Assembly (NCBI GenBank): GCA_033182465.1 | Contig: CP137329.1 | Span: forward strand, 186,001-250,000 | Origin: Sanghuangporus weigelae | Lineage: Eukaryota > Basidiomycota > Agaricomycetes > Hymenochaetales > Hymenochaetaceae | DNA: 64,000 nucleotides | Reading direction: 5' to 3' | In this document: piece after piece, positions 35,851-48,466 of the stretch | Numbering within the stretch: position 1 is the first letter of the stretch | Layout: the number at the start of each line of letters is the position of its first letter | Made by a program: the position numbers and the translations under genes | The notes under the pieces: model-generated | Database searches by the model: none | What the model was told of the DNA's origin: nothing | The model's input: the letters and a program-made list of their open reading frames with translations, nothing else

Positions 35851-38800
35851 TGATAGGTTCAGGAATATCTGGTATGCCTAGTGCCTTTGTTTATTCCTCC
35901 GATTCCTTTGCTCGTATCTTCGTTTTCATCGGTCTGAATAATAATTTTGGTTACGTGTATCTATGCCACAGGGACGCTGCGCCAGTTACTTGGTGGTTTG
36001 ATGCTTGCCGATAACACATTTGTTGCACATTAAGCACGTCAATATTCCAACTCCATTCATCCAGGGCACTTATAGAGCGATGACTAAAGAAGACCTGGAA
36101 CTTTCAGATGATTGGATGTGATTAACATAGGCGCCAAGCTCTCTGCTGTTTCTTACCGACAACGTAGACATACTTAGCTAATGAACTAATGGGGCTGCAG
36201 GAATAGGTTCGACCGAGTTTCAAGGAGCATATTGTATACAGAAGCATTTTTTTATTCTTGTTTATGTCTGGCTTGCGTCGCCACAGTTTTGCCGCCGATC
36301 AAGGTAGTGCCAACCCCCCTGACTGAATTTACGAGAACCAACATTTTCGTACAACGCAGTGCATATTGATTCCGCGAATCCTTGTCTAAAACTCTGACTC
36401 TAGTCTACTTGATTTTCGATTATCTTCTGCGCTGCCAGCAATGATTGTCGATATATCTCGTTTCACTACGCGACCCAGCTAACATCATGTGTGCGTCTTC
36501 GTCATACAAGATGAAATCTCGAGGCTCTGACACCGTTACGATTCCAAGGCAGAGTATTCTGGATAGCCGATTTTCATCCACTAACTGAATTTCTCCAAAT
36601 GCTCGCAATCTTCGGAAAGACAAGCAAAACGATCAGCAGAATGAAGAATAGGATGCATCATTCCGGATAACTATAATGCGGCATCGGAAGCAGCTTAGAG
36701 AGCTGGATTGATTACGCATAGTTCACTTTACCGAAAGACTGCCAGAAAATATCGTAGGAGACCGTTGCAGCCCACTGCCTAAAGTACTTTTCTATTCTTA
36801 TTCGTGTCTGTTTGCGTGTACAATGCCGACCGGTATCCCTACATAATCAGTCATTTTTGAATTTCTGCTCGACATTCGTAGCGCATTTTGTAGCGGCTGC
36901 CTCTAGCGTGCCCTCAGTCGCCTCAGTGACCAAGCCGCCATCATCTTTGTTTGTTACTAGAAAAGGTATGGATTGGTTAGAAAGTAAGTGATGCTTTCGA
37001 CGCGTACGACTTACTAAAGATGTGAGATTTCCTCCCTTGTTTCCCCTTGTAAATTGTGCACGTATTGTAACCGTATTTTAAGTTAAGTGCTGATGAAACA
37101 ACGCTATTGTTAATGCTTTTACTCAGCTTGGTGACGAAGATACTCGCTGGAGATGAGTCTCTTGAGTTTTGACTTCTTGTCGAGCAATTCGTAATCAATG
37201 TCGACTATGTCATCCTTAGAAAGATTATCCGGTATATGAACGCCTCGAGTCATTTGGATCTCTAACTCAATACGACGTAGCAGAGACGAAGGGAACCGCC
37301 TTCGTTGCTTGCTGAAGATGTTGTATCGTCCGATGAACGTTGATGCGTTGCACCCATTTATGACTTCTGTACAAAGTATCAAATGTGCAAACTACATTGC
37401 GATTTAAGATTGCTGTTCATTGTTCTTGAACTCACAGATTGTTATGCAACGGCGGCATGCAATTATGTATGTTCAGATGAGTGACTGTCGAATTTTGGAT
37501 GAGCCTATTCGGAGTCATGAGTGGAATGGCCATCAATTCATATGTTAATCATTTCAAGAAGGGTTTGATATATGCATATTTTTCAAGCAGTGTCATCTGC
37601 AGCTCGCGAGGAATCGCTTTGCAGACCAATTCTTCTTTCTCTTACGCAAAGGAGACTCCGCAATACATAGCGGTAGAGACTAGCACGCTAAATAGCTCTG
37701 AAAAGCTATTATAATGCATCTGACGCTGACCGATGCATCGGCCGCATTGCCTTCGAAAGCCACGTAAGGATGATTTTTAAAGCATGGCATTGACTTTCCA
37801 GGATTCTAAAATCGTGTTCTTAGCTAGTGTTATTTTGCCTGTCTCAGTCATCTTTCTTACCCGGTTAAGAAACCAGGTAACGTAAACAGCGTAAAGACTA
37901 GCATATAGGGCCACTGGCACCATCATATATCGATAACCAGCCATACTAGTACGGCAGACACGGGAGTTCCCTATATTGTGTGCACCGCAGAGGCGATAAT
38001 AACGAACCGATAGCAAGATGAAGCTATCGGAACGTCTTTAGATGTCATTGCGACCTGTCGTCTAGAAAGTGTCCGAAAGATTCCTTTTCAGTTGCAACTT
38101 ATGAGCGTAATCATTACTCTCTGACGCAGTCGAACTGGGTTTATAAGTCCGCAGAAGAGTTTTTATCTAGACGAAGCGAAGTCTGCCCCTTCGACTTCAC
38201 GCAGGAGAAAATAGTGTAGAAACTTAGACATTACAGCTCGCGGTCAGGTTTACGTTTAACATCCTTTTTGCATTCTTGAACAGCCGCTGAAGCGATGTAC
38301 GAATGGCTTCTGAGACACTGTCGTTGTTGTCCTTTTCAAAGAATGGACAGAATGAGTAAGTGGGGAATGATAGGATCAAAAGCGTATAGCTTACCGAAGA
38401 TGTGATGCAACCCGTGCGTACCTACGTATATCCATATCTTTCACCCAGCACCGATGAGGTGGTGTCATCGTCAGGCCTAGTGTTTGCAGAAGATGCAGGA
38501 CGAACGCTGATTCACTGCACTGCTGCGACTGCAAGTATTTATAGCATTGCAGAGAACGCCATCATCTATTATCGGGCGCAATGTAACACAGAAACCTCAT
38601 GCTGCAAGTTCGATTGTCTTGCTCACAGTGACATAACCGCCTTATGCATTCAGGTCGCGGGTAGGGCGGGATCACGCGATGGTAATGACAGAACAGCTAT
38701 AAGAAAGTGATTAGTGACCTGAGATTCCCGAGGAGAAAAAAAGAGAAAATGGCACTCTGATCAGTTCGGAGTCTGTAACACTACCCTGATACTTTGCGGT

Positions 38801-39451
38801 TCTGCTGAGTTCCTATCACCGCTCCACACCGCAAAGTGAAAATGGATCTGCAAATAGACCGGTCACGATGATCGGTCAGTTTTAGAATGAGTCTATTATG
38901 GGTTCCCAATATTGTAGGTGATCATCTTAGCAATTGCGCTACTGAAGGTGATACATGAATGTCATTGAAACCGAACGAAGTCAACGGAGCATACCAGTCG
39001 CAAATATCAACGTTTCTTCGATTTTTCATCGTAACATGTCGCCGCTCGGCGAATCGCAAGATTGACGAAACAAACTGGAGATTCTGCAAGAAAGCGAAAA
39101 ATGCAAGTCGTGATCCCTGAAGATCCAAGACAAAGGCAGATGCACATCATTCATAGCACATATGTATTTTGCGATAGAAAAGTGGTATTGCGCTGTCTTT
39201 CGCTGCCGAGCCTGTACGTTAGTGGTCCGCGGACTGGATTGGAATAAGAATGACGAGTGGGAGCTCAAACTCGAAGAATTCCAAAAGTGACAAACTCAAG
39301 CAGCATAAAATAAGAAAGAACACCCGATTTATGGACATGTAAATTCCGAAGCATTAAGAAACATGTAGATGCATAGCTTCATAAGTTCCATGTGATATAC
39401 ATGTCAAGAATTTTGCGAATAGAAGAAAGCATCAACGAAGCCACACCAGGC
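35851..39451. other. Gene-poor interval
   Basis: About 3.6 kb with scattered short frames on both strands (37119-37382 minus, 37777-38016 minus, 38402-38710 plus). None shows a known family, a consistent intron pattern or a signal peptide I would trust. Likely decayed sequence. Confidence 0.45.
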
Positions 39452-40089
39452 TCAGAACTAATAAATAGCGAACTCAGTCAATACGCCTTATCAAAAATCG
39501 AAGCAGGCAGATCACTCACTCGCAACGCCTGGAAGAACCACTTATTCTTTCCGCTTGTGTACCTCTCCTCAAACAACTTCTTTACTGTCTTCTTCGCGTC
39601 CTCGCGTTGCGACGGCTCCTTGAAAGTTTCTGCAGAGACGACACCCTTCAGTCCCTCCAGTTCAAGGGTGTACCGAGTCGGGAAAAGGTGCGAGTAGTTA
39701 ACAGCCTAAATCCCAGCGCAAAACTCAAATTCCGCGCAACGATGAGACGACAAACAGAACGCACCTTGATGAATGGCTTGACCTTACTCCTCTTCTCCAA
39801 TTTCTTTGCACCCATGCGTCTGGTAACTTTGCGCGGGTATCGTTCAACTCCAGCAACGATAGCGTGCGGATATGGTCGCTCTTTGGTTCCCTCGTCGTTC
39901 TGCTTGATGACGACAACCTTTTTGCCGGCCTGGCGGCCTTGAAGCACAAATGCGATCTAGCATCCTCATCAGCGCAAGGTCCTCCCACCATCAAAGTATT
40001 TAATATACCTTTCCCGGCTTGTAAACTACGAAGATGCGATGTCAATAGCCTTTTCAATCCTCGATGATAATGTACATACTTTTGACCAT
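39452..40089 (-). CDS. RPL27: 60S ribosomal protein eL27 (RPL27)
   Basis: Five minus-strand exons: 40089-40080, 40025-40009, 39956-39765, 39705-39520, 39457-39452; 411 nt, exactly 136 residues, the eukaryotic eL27 length. Exons of 10, 17 and 6 nt are required: M-V-K-I-Y-K-P-G-K is assembled from the first two, and the last exon adds only F plus the stop. The body matches eL27 throughout: [39 protein letters not shown], and C-terminal K-W-F-F-Q-A-L-R-F. The frame at 39725-40219 is a shadow of this gene. Confidence 0.95.
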
Positions 40090-40568
40090 GTTGATGAATA
40101 CGCGGAGGACGTTGACGGTGACCTGTTGACGTTGGGGTGGGGAGCACTTCCACTTTCTCACAGTACCATAGAAGGAAATGTAAAAACTGCTGACAAATAA
40201 CTATACAGCACACAGGCACGTGCGTTTAGTCGATCTTATCTTATCTCTAATATCTGTTCCAAGTTTGAGGGTTGTTGTTGAAGTGGTGCAGGGGACTTTA
40301 CGATACTGATTATCAACAGAATACTCTCTTAATTCGATTATGAGAAACATACGATGAGCCATCAATGCTTTTTGGAATGTGGTTCCGCTTCAACAGTCAC
40401 CACAGGCAACTTGAAGTACATATGTGCGTAGACGACTTCCCTCCTTCTCGAAGAAGAGAGGAGCCAATTACGCCCAAGAATGGAGCAGTAATGGAGCGCG
40501 TGCATGTCGCGACGGAACTTTCATCGAACAGTTACACTCATTTCAACGTGCATTTCATTTCAACATCG

Positions 40569-41353
40569 ATGTCATCACCCCGAAAGAAATCCAAAGGAAT
40601 ATTCACACCGGGCAAAAACTCATTTTCGAACCGTGAAAATGTTACCCAGAACGGAAAAAGAGCCAATCGGATGAGAGCTCACCTGTTCCGATCAAAATTT
40701 CTAAGGGCAGAATGAGTTTTTGCCCGGTGTGATTATTATCCATACCTTCGAGCCGTCCTACTTTCGCCTCCACGAGGATGGAAAGGCCAATCCGGCCTTC
40801 ATCGTGCGACTCTCCGATACACGCCCCTCCTCGTCGCCGGCGGAAAGGTAGTTTTTTCTGTTTATCCTGTCCTGTCGTGTGCTTATGTTTGTTTGCCTTC
40901 TTTCAAACCATTAGCTAGAGTAATCTTTTTCCTGGACGAATGGACTAACGTTGCTCAAAACTCCGACATTGAAAGATACTTCAGCATTCAGCCAATTCAA
41001 CCCAATTCAACTCAATTGCCCTGTCTCGGAACCGTCGCCATTGATTCAAACAAAGCGTGCTCCTTTGACAGCGGATCAGATCTGATGGTGAATTTTTAGA
41101 GCCTGTTCCGGCTTCGTTTTTCCAGCCCTATCGAAGTTGATCTGCAGCTTATTTGCGAGACTTGCACAACGGCCGAAGAGCTCGCCTGGGACAAGAAGTG
41201 GAATGTTCTTGGTTTTCTTCTACGTATCTAGATCGACTAATGACCACAGTGTCGATCAACGGGCGGGACTGTTTTGTCTTTCTCGACGACCATTCGTACC
41301 TCAACACTTCTCCGTTGTCTCAGGAAGCACAGACTTTGCACACCGAATGCTGA
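40569..41353 (+). CDS. Hypothetical protein, family not recognised
   Basis: Coding-like exons at 40569-40632, 40706-40847 and about 40896-41085, followed by a well-formed frame at about 41120-41210 and 41259-41353. The first two join in frame (phase 1) to give a protein starting M-S-S-P-R-K-K-S-K-G with F-L-P-G-V-I-I-I-H-T-F-E-P-S-Y-F-R. The third reads F-F-L-D-E-W-T-N-V-A. The fourth and fifth read E-V-D-L-Q-L-I-C-E-T-C and G-R-D-C-F-V-F-L-D-D-H-S-Y-L-N. I could not find a splice that joins the third and fourth in frame, so the model may be wrong there or the gene damaged. It might extend to 41465 in another frame. Confidence 0.45.
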
Positions 41354-41690
41354 TATCGATGTCTCGGATGTCGTTACCTATTCCGATCCCGTCTTTCGCA
41401 CATATTCAAAAGAAAACAGAATCCCATTCAAACGTGCTCGCTTTGCTTCCTCAATTGCGCCCTGAACAATGATGAGCCTAGCTGTTTTTAGCGTCTAGAA
41501 TAATCAATCCTTTTCAGGACATACTTAGCTCGTTTCAAACGTGTTCAGGACCGGATCCGTTTCATATCCGAGTCGCAGTCCGAAATACTTTAAGAGCCAG
41601 TGAGATGATGTCAAAGCTCGACTGAGGCTGAGTGGCTCCTCATCTCTCAAGCCTTTTGGTTACCTGCTTTCCTTGTCTGCTTTCCTTGCT

Positions 41691-43747
41691 ATGGCCGCCA
41701 CAACTGTGACCCTGAAGGTTGCTCTACTTGCGCATGCTCTGCTTGGTACAGCGCTGGGTGTAGCAGGATCGGTTGTCCATGAACGATCAACCGAATCCTT
41801 GCAATACGTACCCATCTGCAAAGACATCGAGGATGTAATTTCTGATGCTTCCAACGTCTTCTACCCGTGTGCGTCCCGAGCGCTCCGCTCCAATGCATCA
41901 TAGCACTGATGGTTTTCGTGAACAGTGCAGTCGGATTATACGAGTGGAATTGAGCACTGGGCATCGTCAAGCACGCAGTCCTCAGCATGCTCCGTCGAAC
42001 CTGGTACAGCGGAAGATGTCGGGAAAATCGTGCGTGCGTTTCATCTCGCTATTTACGCGCAAATCGCACTGACGCGAAAGGCATGATTAGCTTCAGGTCA
42101 TCGCCAAGAATGGGGCTCCGTTTTCCGTACGTCTCGGTTCCATTCCGCTTAATTAGCTTCTTCCTCATTTTGAAATATTGCATAGGTGAAAGGAGGCGGT
42201 CACTCGCCTAACCGAGGCTTCTCCTCAACCGAGGGCGTTCACATCGCCATGTCGCGCTTCGACGACGTCGTGTACAACGCGGACGCCGGCACGGCTGAAG
42301 TCGGCGCCGGTCTCGTGTGGGATACGGTGTACTCTGCGCTGGAAGAACACAATGTTAATGTTGTCGGAGGACGAGTTCCCGGTGTTGGTGTCGCCGGTTT
42401 CACACTAGGTGGAGGTACGTTCTGCGCAATTAATGTTATTCGTCAAGTGATTGATCTAACTTTATCTTTTGTCAATTGACAGGATATTCGTGGAAGACGA
42501 ACCAGTTTGGATTAACGATTGATACGGTTCAAGGATATGAACTCGTGCTTCCTAACGGAACAGTCACCGCAGTCACTTCCGATGACGAAGATCTCTTCTT
42601 CGGTCTCAGGGTGAGAACTTCCTTCTTTCCAGTCTTCCCTTCCCAAAATGTATATTGACTTCTCGTCTCATCATTTTCTCACGCTTTGCTAGGGTGGTTT
42701 CAATAATTTCGTAAGAATCCTCCCATTGATATCAATCGATTTTAATTTTGCTTCGGATGCTTTTCTCTCTTTAGGGTATTGTTACCAAGTTTACACTCAA
42801 GACTTTCCCTCAGACCGAAGTCTGGGGTGGCCTCATGGTATTCACTGGAGACCAGATCGAAAAAGTCTCTACCGCGGCCTCAAACTTCCATAACAAGGCC
42901 ACCGATCCTAAAGCTGCAATCATTTCTGAATTCAATACACTTACCGGATTGGTATCTACGCTCTCCAGCTCTTTTCTTGAAACAGATCTAACGTATATTA
43001 CGGTATAGCCTGGAGTTACGTTGAACTTATTTTATGACGGTCCCGAACCACCAGCTGGTATCTTCGATGAGATCCTTGACATCCCTTTTTTGTCAAAGGA
43101 CGTTTCGACACGATCGTTTACATCTCTGATCGCAGCGACTCCTTCTCAGCTCACCTCTGGCCTGCGGTACGTTTACCTTTCCAGTTCGCTTAGAATACTA
43201 ACGCACCATTCCAGGGGAGCATTCCACACGGTTTCGGTTACTAATTACAGCGAGTCTTTAATGGATGTTATACTAGATCAACTGAACGTTTGTATTTTCT
43301 GACTTCATTGACACTTGTTTCTCAAGTGCTTACCTCACTGCATCTTAGTCTGTCGGATCGAACATCACTTCAGTATTCGCATCCGGCGCCTTCATCTCAT
43401 ACGATGTCGAGCCCTTCATTCCTACAATCTTCACTCACGGATCCGACTCCGCCTATCCTCCCTCTCGCGACAAAGTCCTCTTCCCTCTCAACCTCTACTA
43501 CGCCTGGACCTTCCCTACTTCAGATGATTACTTCCAGGATGTCATCAAGCAGAGCGCTCAAGCTATTGAAGAAGCTGCTATTGCGGAGGGCCAGGACATC
43601 AGCAACGCCCCGTTGTATGGCAACTATGCCATTTCCGGCACGGATTTGGAGCGCATATATGGTGACAATCTGCCGAGGTTGAGGTCTATCAAGGCGCAAG
43701 TCGATCCGGATAATGTCATGGGACTGGCTGGAGGGTGGAAGTTCTAG
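41691..43747 (+). CDS. Secreted FAD-linked oxidoreductase (BBE-like, PCMH-type)
   Basis: Ten exons: 41691-41868, 41926-42029, 42097-42126, 42186-42414, 42483-42610, 42693-42710, 42775-42951, 43009-43166, 43215-43287, 43349-43747; 1494 nt, 497 residues. Signal peptide about 1-25. The FAD-binding domain has F-S-V-K-G-G-G-H-S-P-N-R-G, with the histidine that is the usual covalent 8-alpha attachment site, and V-G-G-R-V-P-G-V-G-V-A-G-F. The C-terminus carries the BBE block Y-G-D-N-L-P-R-L-R-S-I-K and D-P-D-N-V-M. The cysteine of bicovalent members (G-x-C-P-T) is not seen, so single covalent linkage is likely. Such enzymes oxidise sugars, alcohols or secondary metabolites with O2. Exon 6 is 18 nt and exon 3 is 30 nt; both keep frame. 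Confidence 0.92.
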
Positions 43748-44180
43748 CCAGGCCAAGGGGCGTCTAGTTATGTGGGATTGGTATTGGACTCACTATTATC
43801 TGACAATCATATTCACTAATAATTGTAGTCGAAGAGTCTTTTCGTTCGTTCAATTCGTAGTCGCTTCTTTGCTTTGTCCTTGCATGTGATTTCTTATATG
43901 TATACCCTATTGTCTCTTTGGGCATAAATAATAGAATGCCACTGCCGGCAGAATTCCATGACCGTTGTCCGATGTCGATCGTAGTCTAATTAGGCTTCTC
44001 TGCCTATCCTTGCCGTAATTCCTAATGCAAAGTATCCAAAGAATCAGCTTCGTCAAACGAAGTTCCCATGCGGGAAGCTTACGTTCCTTCCCATAAAAAC
44101 CCGTGAATTACCCAGAACATTGAATATTTCCGAACAAACACTGTCCATTAGGCATCTCTTCTCACCTGTAGCCCATACTG
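43748..44180. other. 3' flank of the oxidoreductase gene
   Basis: About 430 bp without frames or repeats recognised. Confidence 0.5.
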
Positions 44181-44247
44181 AAGCGATCTAATTAGACCCG
44201 TGACAAGGACCCTTTGTCACGGGTATAATTAGATTGCTTCAGTTTGT
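44178..44247. repeat. Long hairpin (inverted repeat) of about 30 bp arms
   Basis: ACTGAAGCGATCTAATTAGA and its near-exact complement TATAATTAGATTGCTTCAGT face each other around CCCGTGACAA-GGACCC-TTTGTCACGGG. The stem is about 32 bp with few mismatches and a short loop. It may be a minute foldback element or two abutted transposon ends. Confidence 0.65.
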
Positions 44248-44275
44248 GCTCACAACATATACCGCAGGACCGCGC

Positions 44276-44704
44276 TCAATGGATGCTTATCCGTAAGGGA
44301 TCTGGCGACGGTGCCAGACCTAAATCGCCGGTCCGACGCTACCCGAGGGGCTGAGCCGAGTTTTCGGTCACCTCAGAGGGTGCCAGACTGGAGTGATCTG
44401 GGAAGGGGGGTTGACTCCCCTCCCCAGACTCAGAGAGAGCGCCAGACGACCCTGTTGCAGGGTCCATCTTCCTGAAGTGGTCTAGTACGTCCAAACAATG
44501 AGGACACACGATTATTCATGCTGATTGATGCTCCTATATGAAGATCTTGGTAATCAACATCACATTAGGTCAGAAAGTTCTAGGACTGGTCCCGGTTCTG
44601 TCCTTACGGTTGCTAAGTCCTGTCCCAGACACATAACCAGTGGAGTTTCAACCCATCTAGGTCTGGCGCTGGCGCCAGATCCCTTACGGATAAGCATCCA
44701 ATGT
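44276..44704. mobile_element. MITE-like element with about 45-bp terminal inverted repeats
   Basis: TGGATGCTTATCCGTAAGGG at 44280 and its complement ending GGATAAGCATCCA at about 44701 form terminal inverted repeats of about 45 bp with a few mismatches. The 430-bp body has its own internal GC-rich inverted stretches (GGGGTTGACTCCCC) and no open frame, so the element is non-autonomous. A clear target-site duplication was not recognised. Superfamily unknown. Confidence 0.65.
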
Positions 44705-45269
44705 GGGAGCTGGTATGTCATCACCGGAGACACAACTCCGGTGGCTGTCATCGGCTAGCGCCGTCCCCCCAACGGGCTGTGCCTGTCGTCTGCCGCACTT
44801 GCAAACATCATTGCCAACATTCATCCCGCAACACTCCGCTCCCTCCGCTTGCCTCCATATCTTGCCCACTATGCAGCCGACGCACGCCCTGGGGTACGTG
44901 CCTGACTTCGTAGGTTAGTCATCTCTTCGGCTAAATGCTGGATCATGTTGCGTGGTCACACACGTCACCACCGTTGTCGACGACGAGTGAACCTACCTCC
45001 CTCAATTCTGACTCTTTTTCTACTGCTTTTCTTGCATTTTGTAGCTACTTCAATTGACTTTTTAATTCAATAAACATTTGGGCATATCTTTATACACATA
45101 TATTATAATTATAAGATTAAGTAAAATATACGTGGTGTAATATAACAAGCTATGAATGACAAATTCAAAGCTGGACAACATAGTCATACAACTTCGATGT
45201 GCGGGCTTTGTTGCCATCATTGTGAAGAGCTGAAACCGTCAAAGCCAGGGATGCAACCGACGTGTTCAC
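44705..45269. other. Interval between MITE and repeat E
   Basis: No gene recognised. AT-rich from about 45040 to 45160. Confidence 0.4.
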
Positions 45270-45585
45270 ATTGGTAGTGTCGGCATCAATGTGCAACTCG
45301 CGTGCCCGTTGTATGATTGATAGGGTGTGTGGATGATTGGACTAGTGCTGTAGGGTGTGATCCTAGCAGGCTAGGGTGTTTGGTCCTATAGGGAGTGAGC
45401 GAGAATGAGTTGAAGTAGCCAATTGAGGAGGGGGATCCAGCAGACAACCCTGATATGGACCGAAGCTCTAGCCTACTCTAGGTGAATAGTGGTCAACTGA
45501 AACAGGTCCGACTGGAAGTGTCGCGGTGAACTTGTTGAAGAGATAGGATGTGAACGAGTGACTATATCCATGCTCTTGTGACCGA
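45270..45585 (-). repeat. Repeat E, outer copy, distal part
   Basis: On the minus strand this stretch matches the end of the inner copy at about 51525-51740, including C-T-C-C-C-T-A-T-A-G-G-A and C-A-C-C-C-T-A-G-C-C-T text. It is the continuation of 58112-59045; the chromovirus lies between the two parts. Confidence 0.65.
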
Positions 45586-46037
45586 TGTTAGAACTCGAAC
45601 ATTTTCCTTTTCTTTTCTTATGTCATCATTCATTTTATTATTCTTTTTTACATTACTCATCCCTTTTACTAATCCCGTTCGCTCCATCATGGCTTATTCA
45701 TCTTCAGTCATCAGCCATGACTAAATCTGTTCCTTCCGACTAAGACGCTCACTAATCACTCCATTCCTTTATCATGTGACTTCTTTATAGAGTAGACCTT
45801 TCTCATGCTCGAGTGCTATATAAGTAGCTAGTTAGACCTTTCGTTCCCCCATCTTACTATTCTACTTATCTTCACTATGACATAGGTATCTACTCTTGTA
45901 TTGTTAGTATTATTGAATTCTACTTACCTTCACTATGACATAGCATGCGTCTAGCCTGGCAACTCATGTTTAGCCTGTTGTTTGTTGTTTGTGTTGGCTG
46001 CCTCAAGATCGATGTCTGTTAGTCTTGCTGCCTAGCA
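45586..46037 (+). repeat. 5' LTR of the chromovirus
   Basis: 452 bp, TGTTAG...CTAGCA, with a TATATAAG promoter-like box near 45820. Partner of 57660-58111. Confidence 0.92.
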
Positions 46038-46534
46038 TAATAGTAAGACCTACCCTCTAGCCTGCGGAAATGCTCACTATCGCTACTCTACGGCAAGGAG
46101 TTACATCAACGATCATCTTGATCGCGCCCATCCCGGATTCATCCAAGCAACCTCTATCTAGCCCGTTGGTGTTTAACGCCGACATGTTGTGATATTCTCA
46201 AACAAACAACCAATCAACGTGGCACTCTGTATTAGTGTCTGGTGGGGTAATCAGCTGAGGTACACGTGGGTAACCCGAAGGGTTCAATCATTGATAAATA
46301 TCTTGTTTGTCATCCACCTGGAAGTATTCTGTATAGTCATCAACTTCCAAGATGAGCCAATCATACAAAGACGGACCCGTTTGAACTTGCCAATTCCTGT
46401 CCTGCCCCCTCGCTATCAAGGTGGATCTAACTGATGAGCAATGTCTCGCTCTACCTCAAGTTTGTTAGAGTGCAACAGAGAACTGCTACCAAGGTCAGTT
46501 ATACAGCAGCCTCTATGACCTCAAGTGGGACAAT

Positions 46535-47890
46535 GTGCAAAAGTTTTGGAAGTTGCAAGACTCAAAAGGCATTTGGTTTCCTTGGGCACCAAACCCAGGT
46601 GCAAACATTGAATTGTTCACACAGCAACAGTCTGTAAGCTCGTCGACTACGGAACCATCAACATTAAGAATACCCCCACCAATCACTCCAAAACCCAAAG
46701 TCACTATACCTGCACCCCCTCTCCAACTGTCGACATTGTTCACTGAACCACGAGAACCAGAACCAGCAATTGAAAGTCAAAGTAATATGCCAGAATTGCC
46801 ATCATCTTCTGTTTCAACAATGTCGATAGGACCACTCACCCAGGAACAGCTGACCGCCATGGGCACAGCAATTGCCCTAGCAATGCAACAGGGCAACATG
46901 AGCGGTAACACATCAAACAAGAAGATGGGAGTGTCAGTCCCATGTGAGTACTCAGGCAGTAAGGACTACGTCGATTTCAGATGCGAAGTACAACTGTACT
47001 TAAAATTGTACGAGTCTTGCTTCCGAACTGACAAGGACAAGATCATCTTCATCCTCTCATACCTGAAGAAGGAGAGAGCGGCAACGTGGGCAGAAAACTA
47101 TGTCGAGATAGCATCACGATCAGGAAGTCTAGTGATTGGAGAGACTTGGCCAGATTTCCTCGTCAAGCTCAACACTTTGTTTGACGATCCAAGTCGTCAT
47201 TAGAAGGCCTTCCAGAGCTTCAACATGATGAAGCAGGGAGATTGGGAAGCTGATAGGTTCCTCAACGAGTTTGATATCGTTTGAACACATGCAGGGCTCA
47301 CAAAGCCGGAACATGACGAAATAATTATCAACCGCCTCAAGGAAGCACTCAACCCAGCCGTTGTCAATGGAGTCATGCAAACTGACCTGGAACCAGACAC
47401 ATATGAAGCATAGAGGAAGAGAGCAATTAAAGTCGATAATGTCGAATGACAGATTAGAGACTTGGCCGCTCAATGTTGAGGACAACACCCAGCTATCACC
47501 CAACCAGTCAGGCAACCGGCATTCACTCAACCATATGCTCAAGCCCCACAACCAGTTTGACCAGCAGCACCTTTCCCTCAAGCTGATCATCATGATGTGA
47601 CAGGAGTGACATATGGAGGAATGGGACAGGCAATGGATGTTGCCATGAACCAAGTGCGTGCCAGACATGCATGCTACAAGTGTGGCCAAACTGGCCACTT
47701 TATTAGGGATTGTCTACGTGGTCATGAGGCAATCAGGTCCATCATTGCTGCCTTCAAACTAGAAGACAGACTGGCACTCCTCAAAGAGCTCGGCAATGTG
47801 AAGGAATCATCTTTCGACAATGTTGATGTGCGAGCAGTACCGGCTGAGCTAGGAGAGATAGTTAATGGTGAGGGTTTTCAGGATGACCAG
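46535..47890 (+). mobile_element. Chromovirus gag region
   Basis: Encodes a capsid-like domain (E-Y-S-G-S-K-D-Y-V-D-F-R and W-P-D-F-L-V-K-L-N-T-L-F) and, at 47673-47714, a zinc knuckle C-Y-K-C-G-Q-T-G-H-F-I-R-D-C. Fossil, broken. Confidence 0.8.
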
Positions 47891-48466
47891 GCGTAAACGT
47901 CAGAACAACTGGTCATATGATCAAAGGACTCTTTTTGTCACATTCGTTAAAATATAATCGCCCCAATGTACACTATCTAGATGCAGAAATGTGAGGCAGT
48001 TTTAACCTTTTTAACCTTCAAAAGATCCTGTCTGATGTAAACCACGAAGAGTCAGAAGATGACGATGACTTTGATGTCTACAACGACTTATTCATCAGAA
48101 GGGCAAGTGAGCAAGGAGGCGACTCAAATGTGATAAGAGCGGATGAGCGGATTCAAACCGCTGTAAAAAATGAGGTTGTGACGGAAGTACCTTACCGTGA
48201 GAACATTGTTGCCCAGACGGATGTTACTGAGGCAGTGTGGGATGTTGTTGGCAGACGCGCGGCTGAGGTATGGCACGTGGGCATAGAAGAGGCAGTACAG
48301 GAGCACATACAATTTGTCAGATGAAACGGCGGCAAGGAACTCGATGCATTTGTCAGCATCATACACCCGAAGGTAGCAAATGATGATGAAGTAGATGTCT
48401 CGAACCCTATCCTTGAAGACAAACACCTCATTGACACTCATGCATTAATTGACTCAGGTTGCACAT

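Noticed and set aside
36420-38710. Several frames of 60-100 codons
   Set aside because: No shared intron pattern or domain; treated as decayed intergenic sequence.
39725-40219. 164-codon minus-strand frame
   Set aside because: Shadow frame over the eL27 exons and introns; eL27 reading fits family length exactly.
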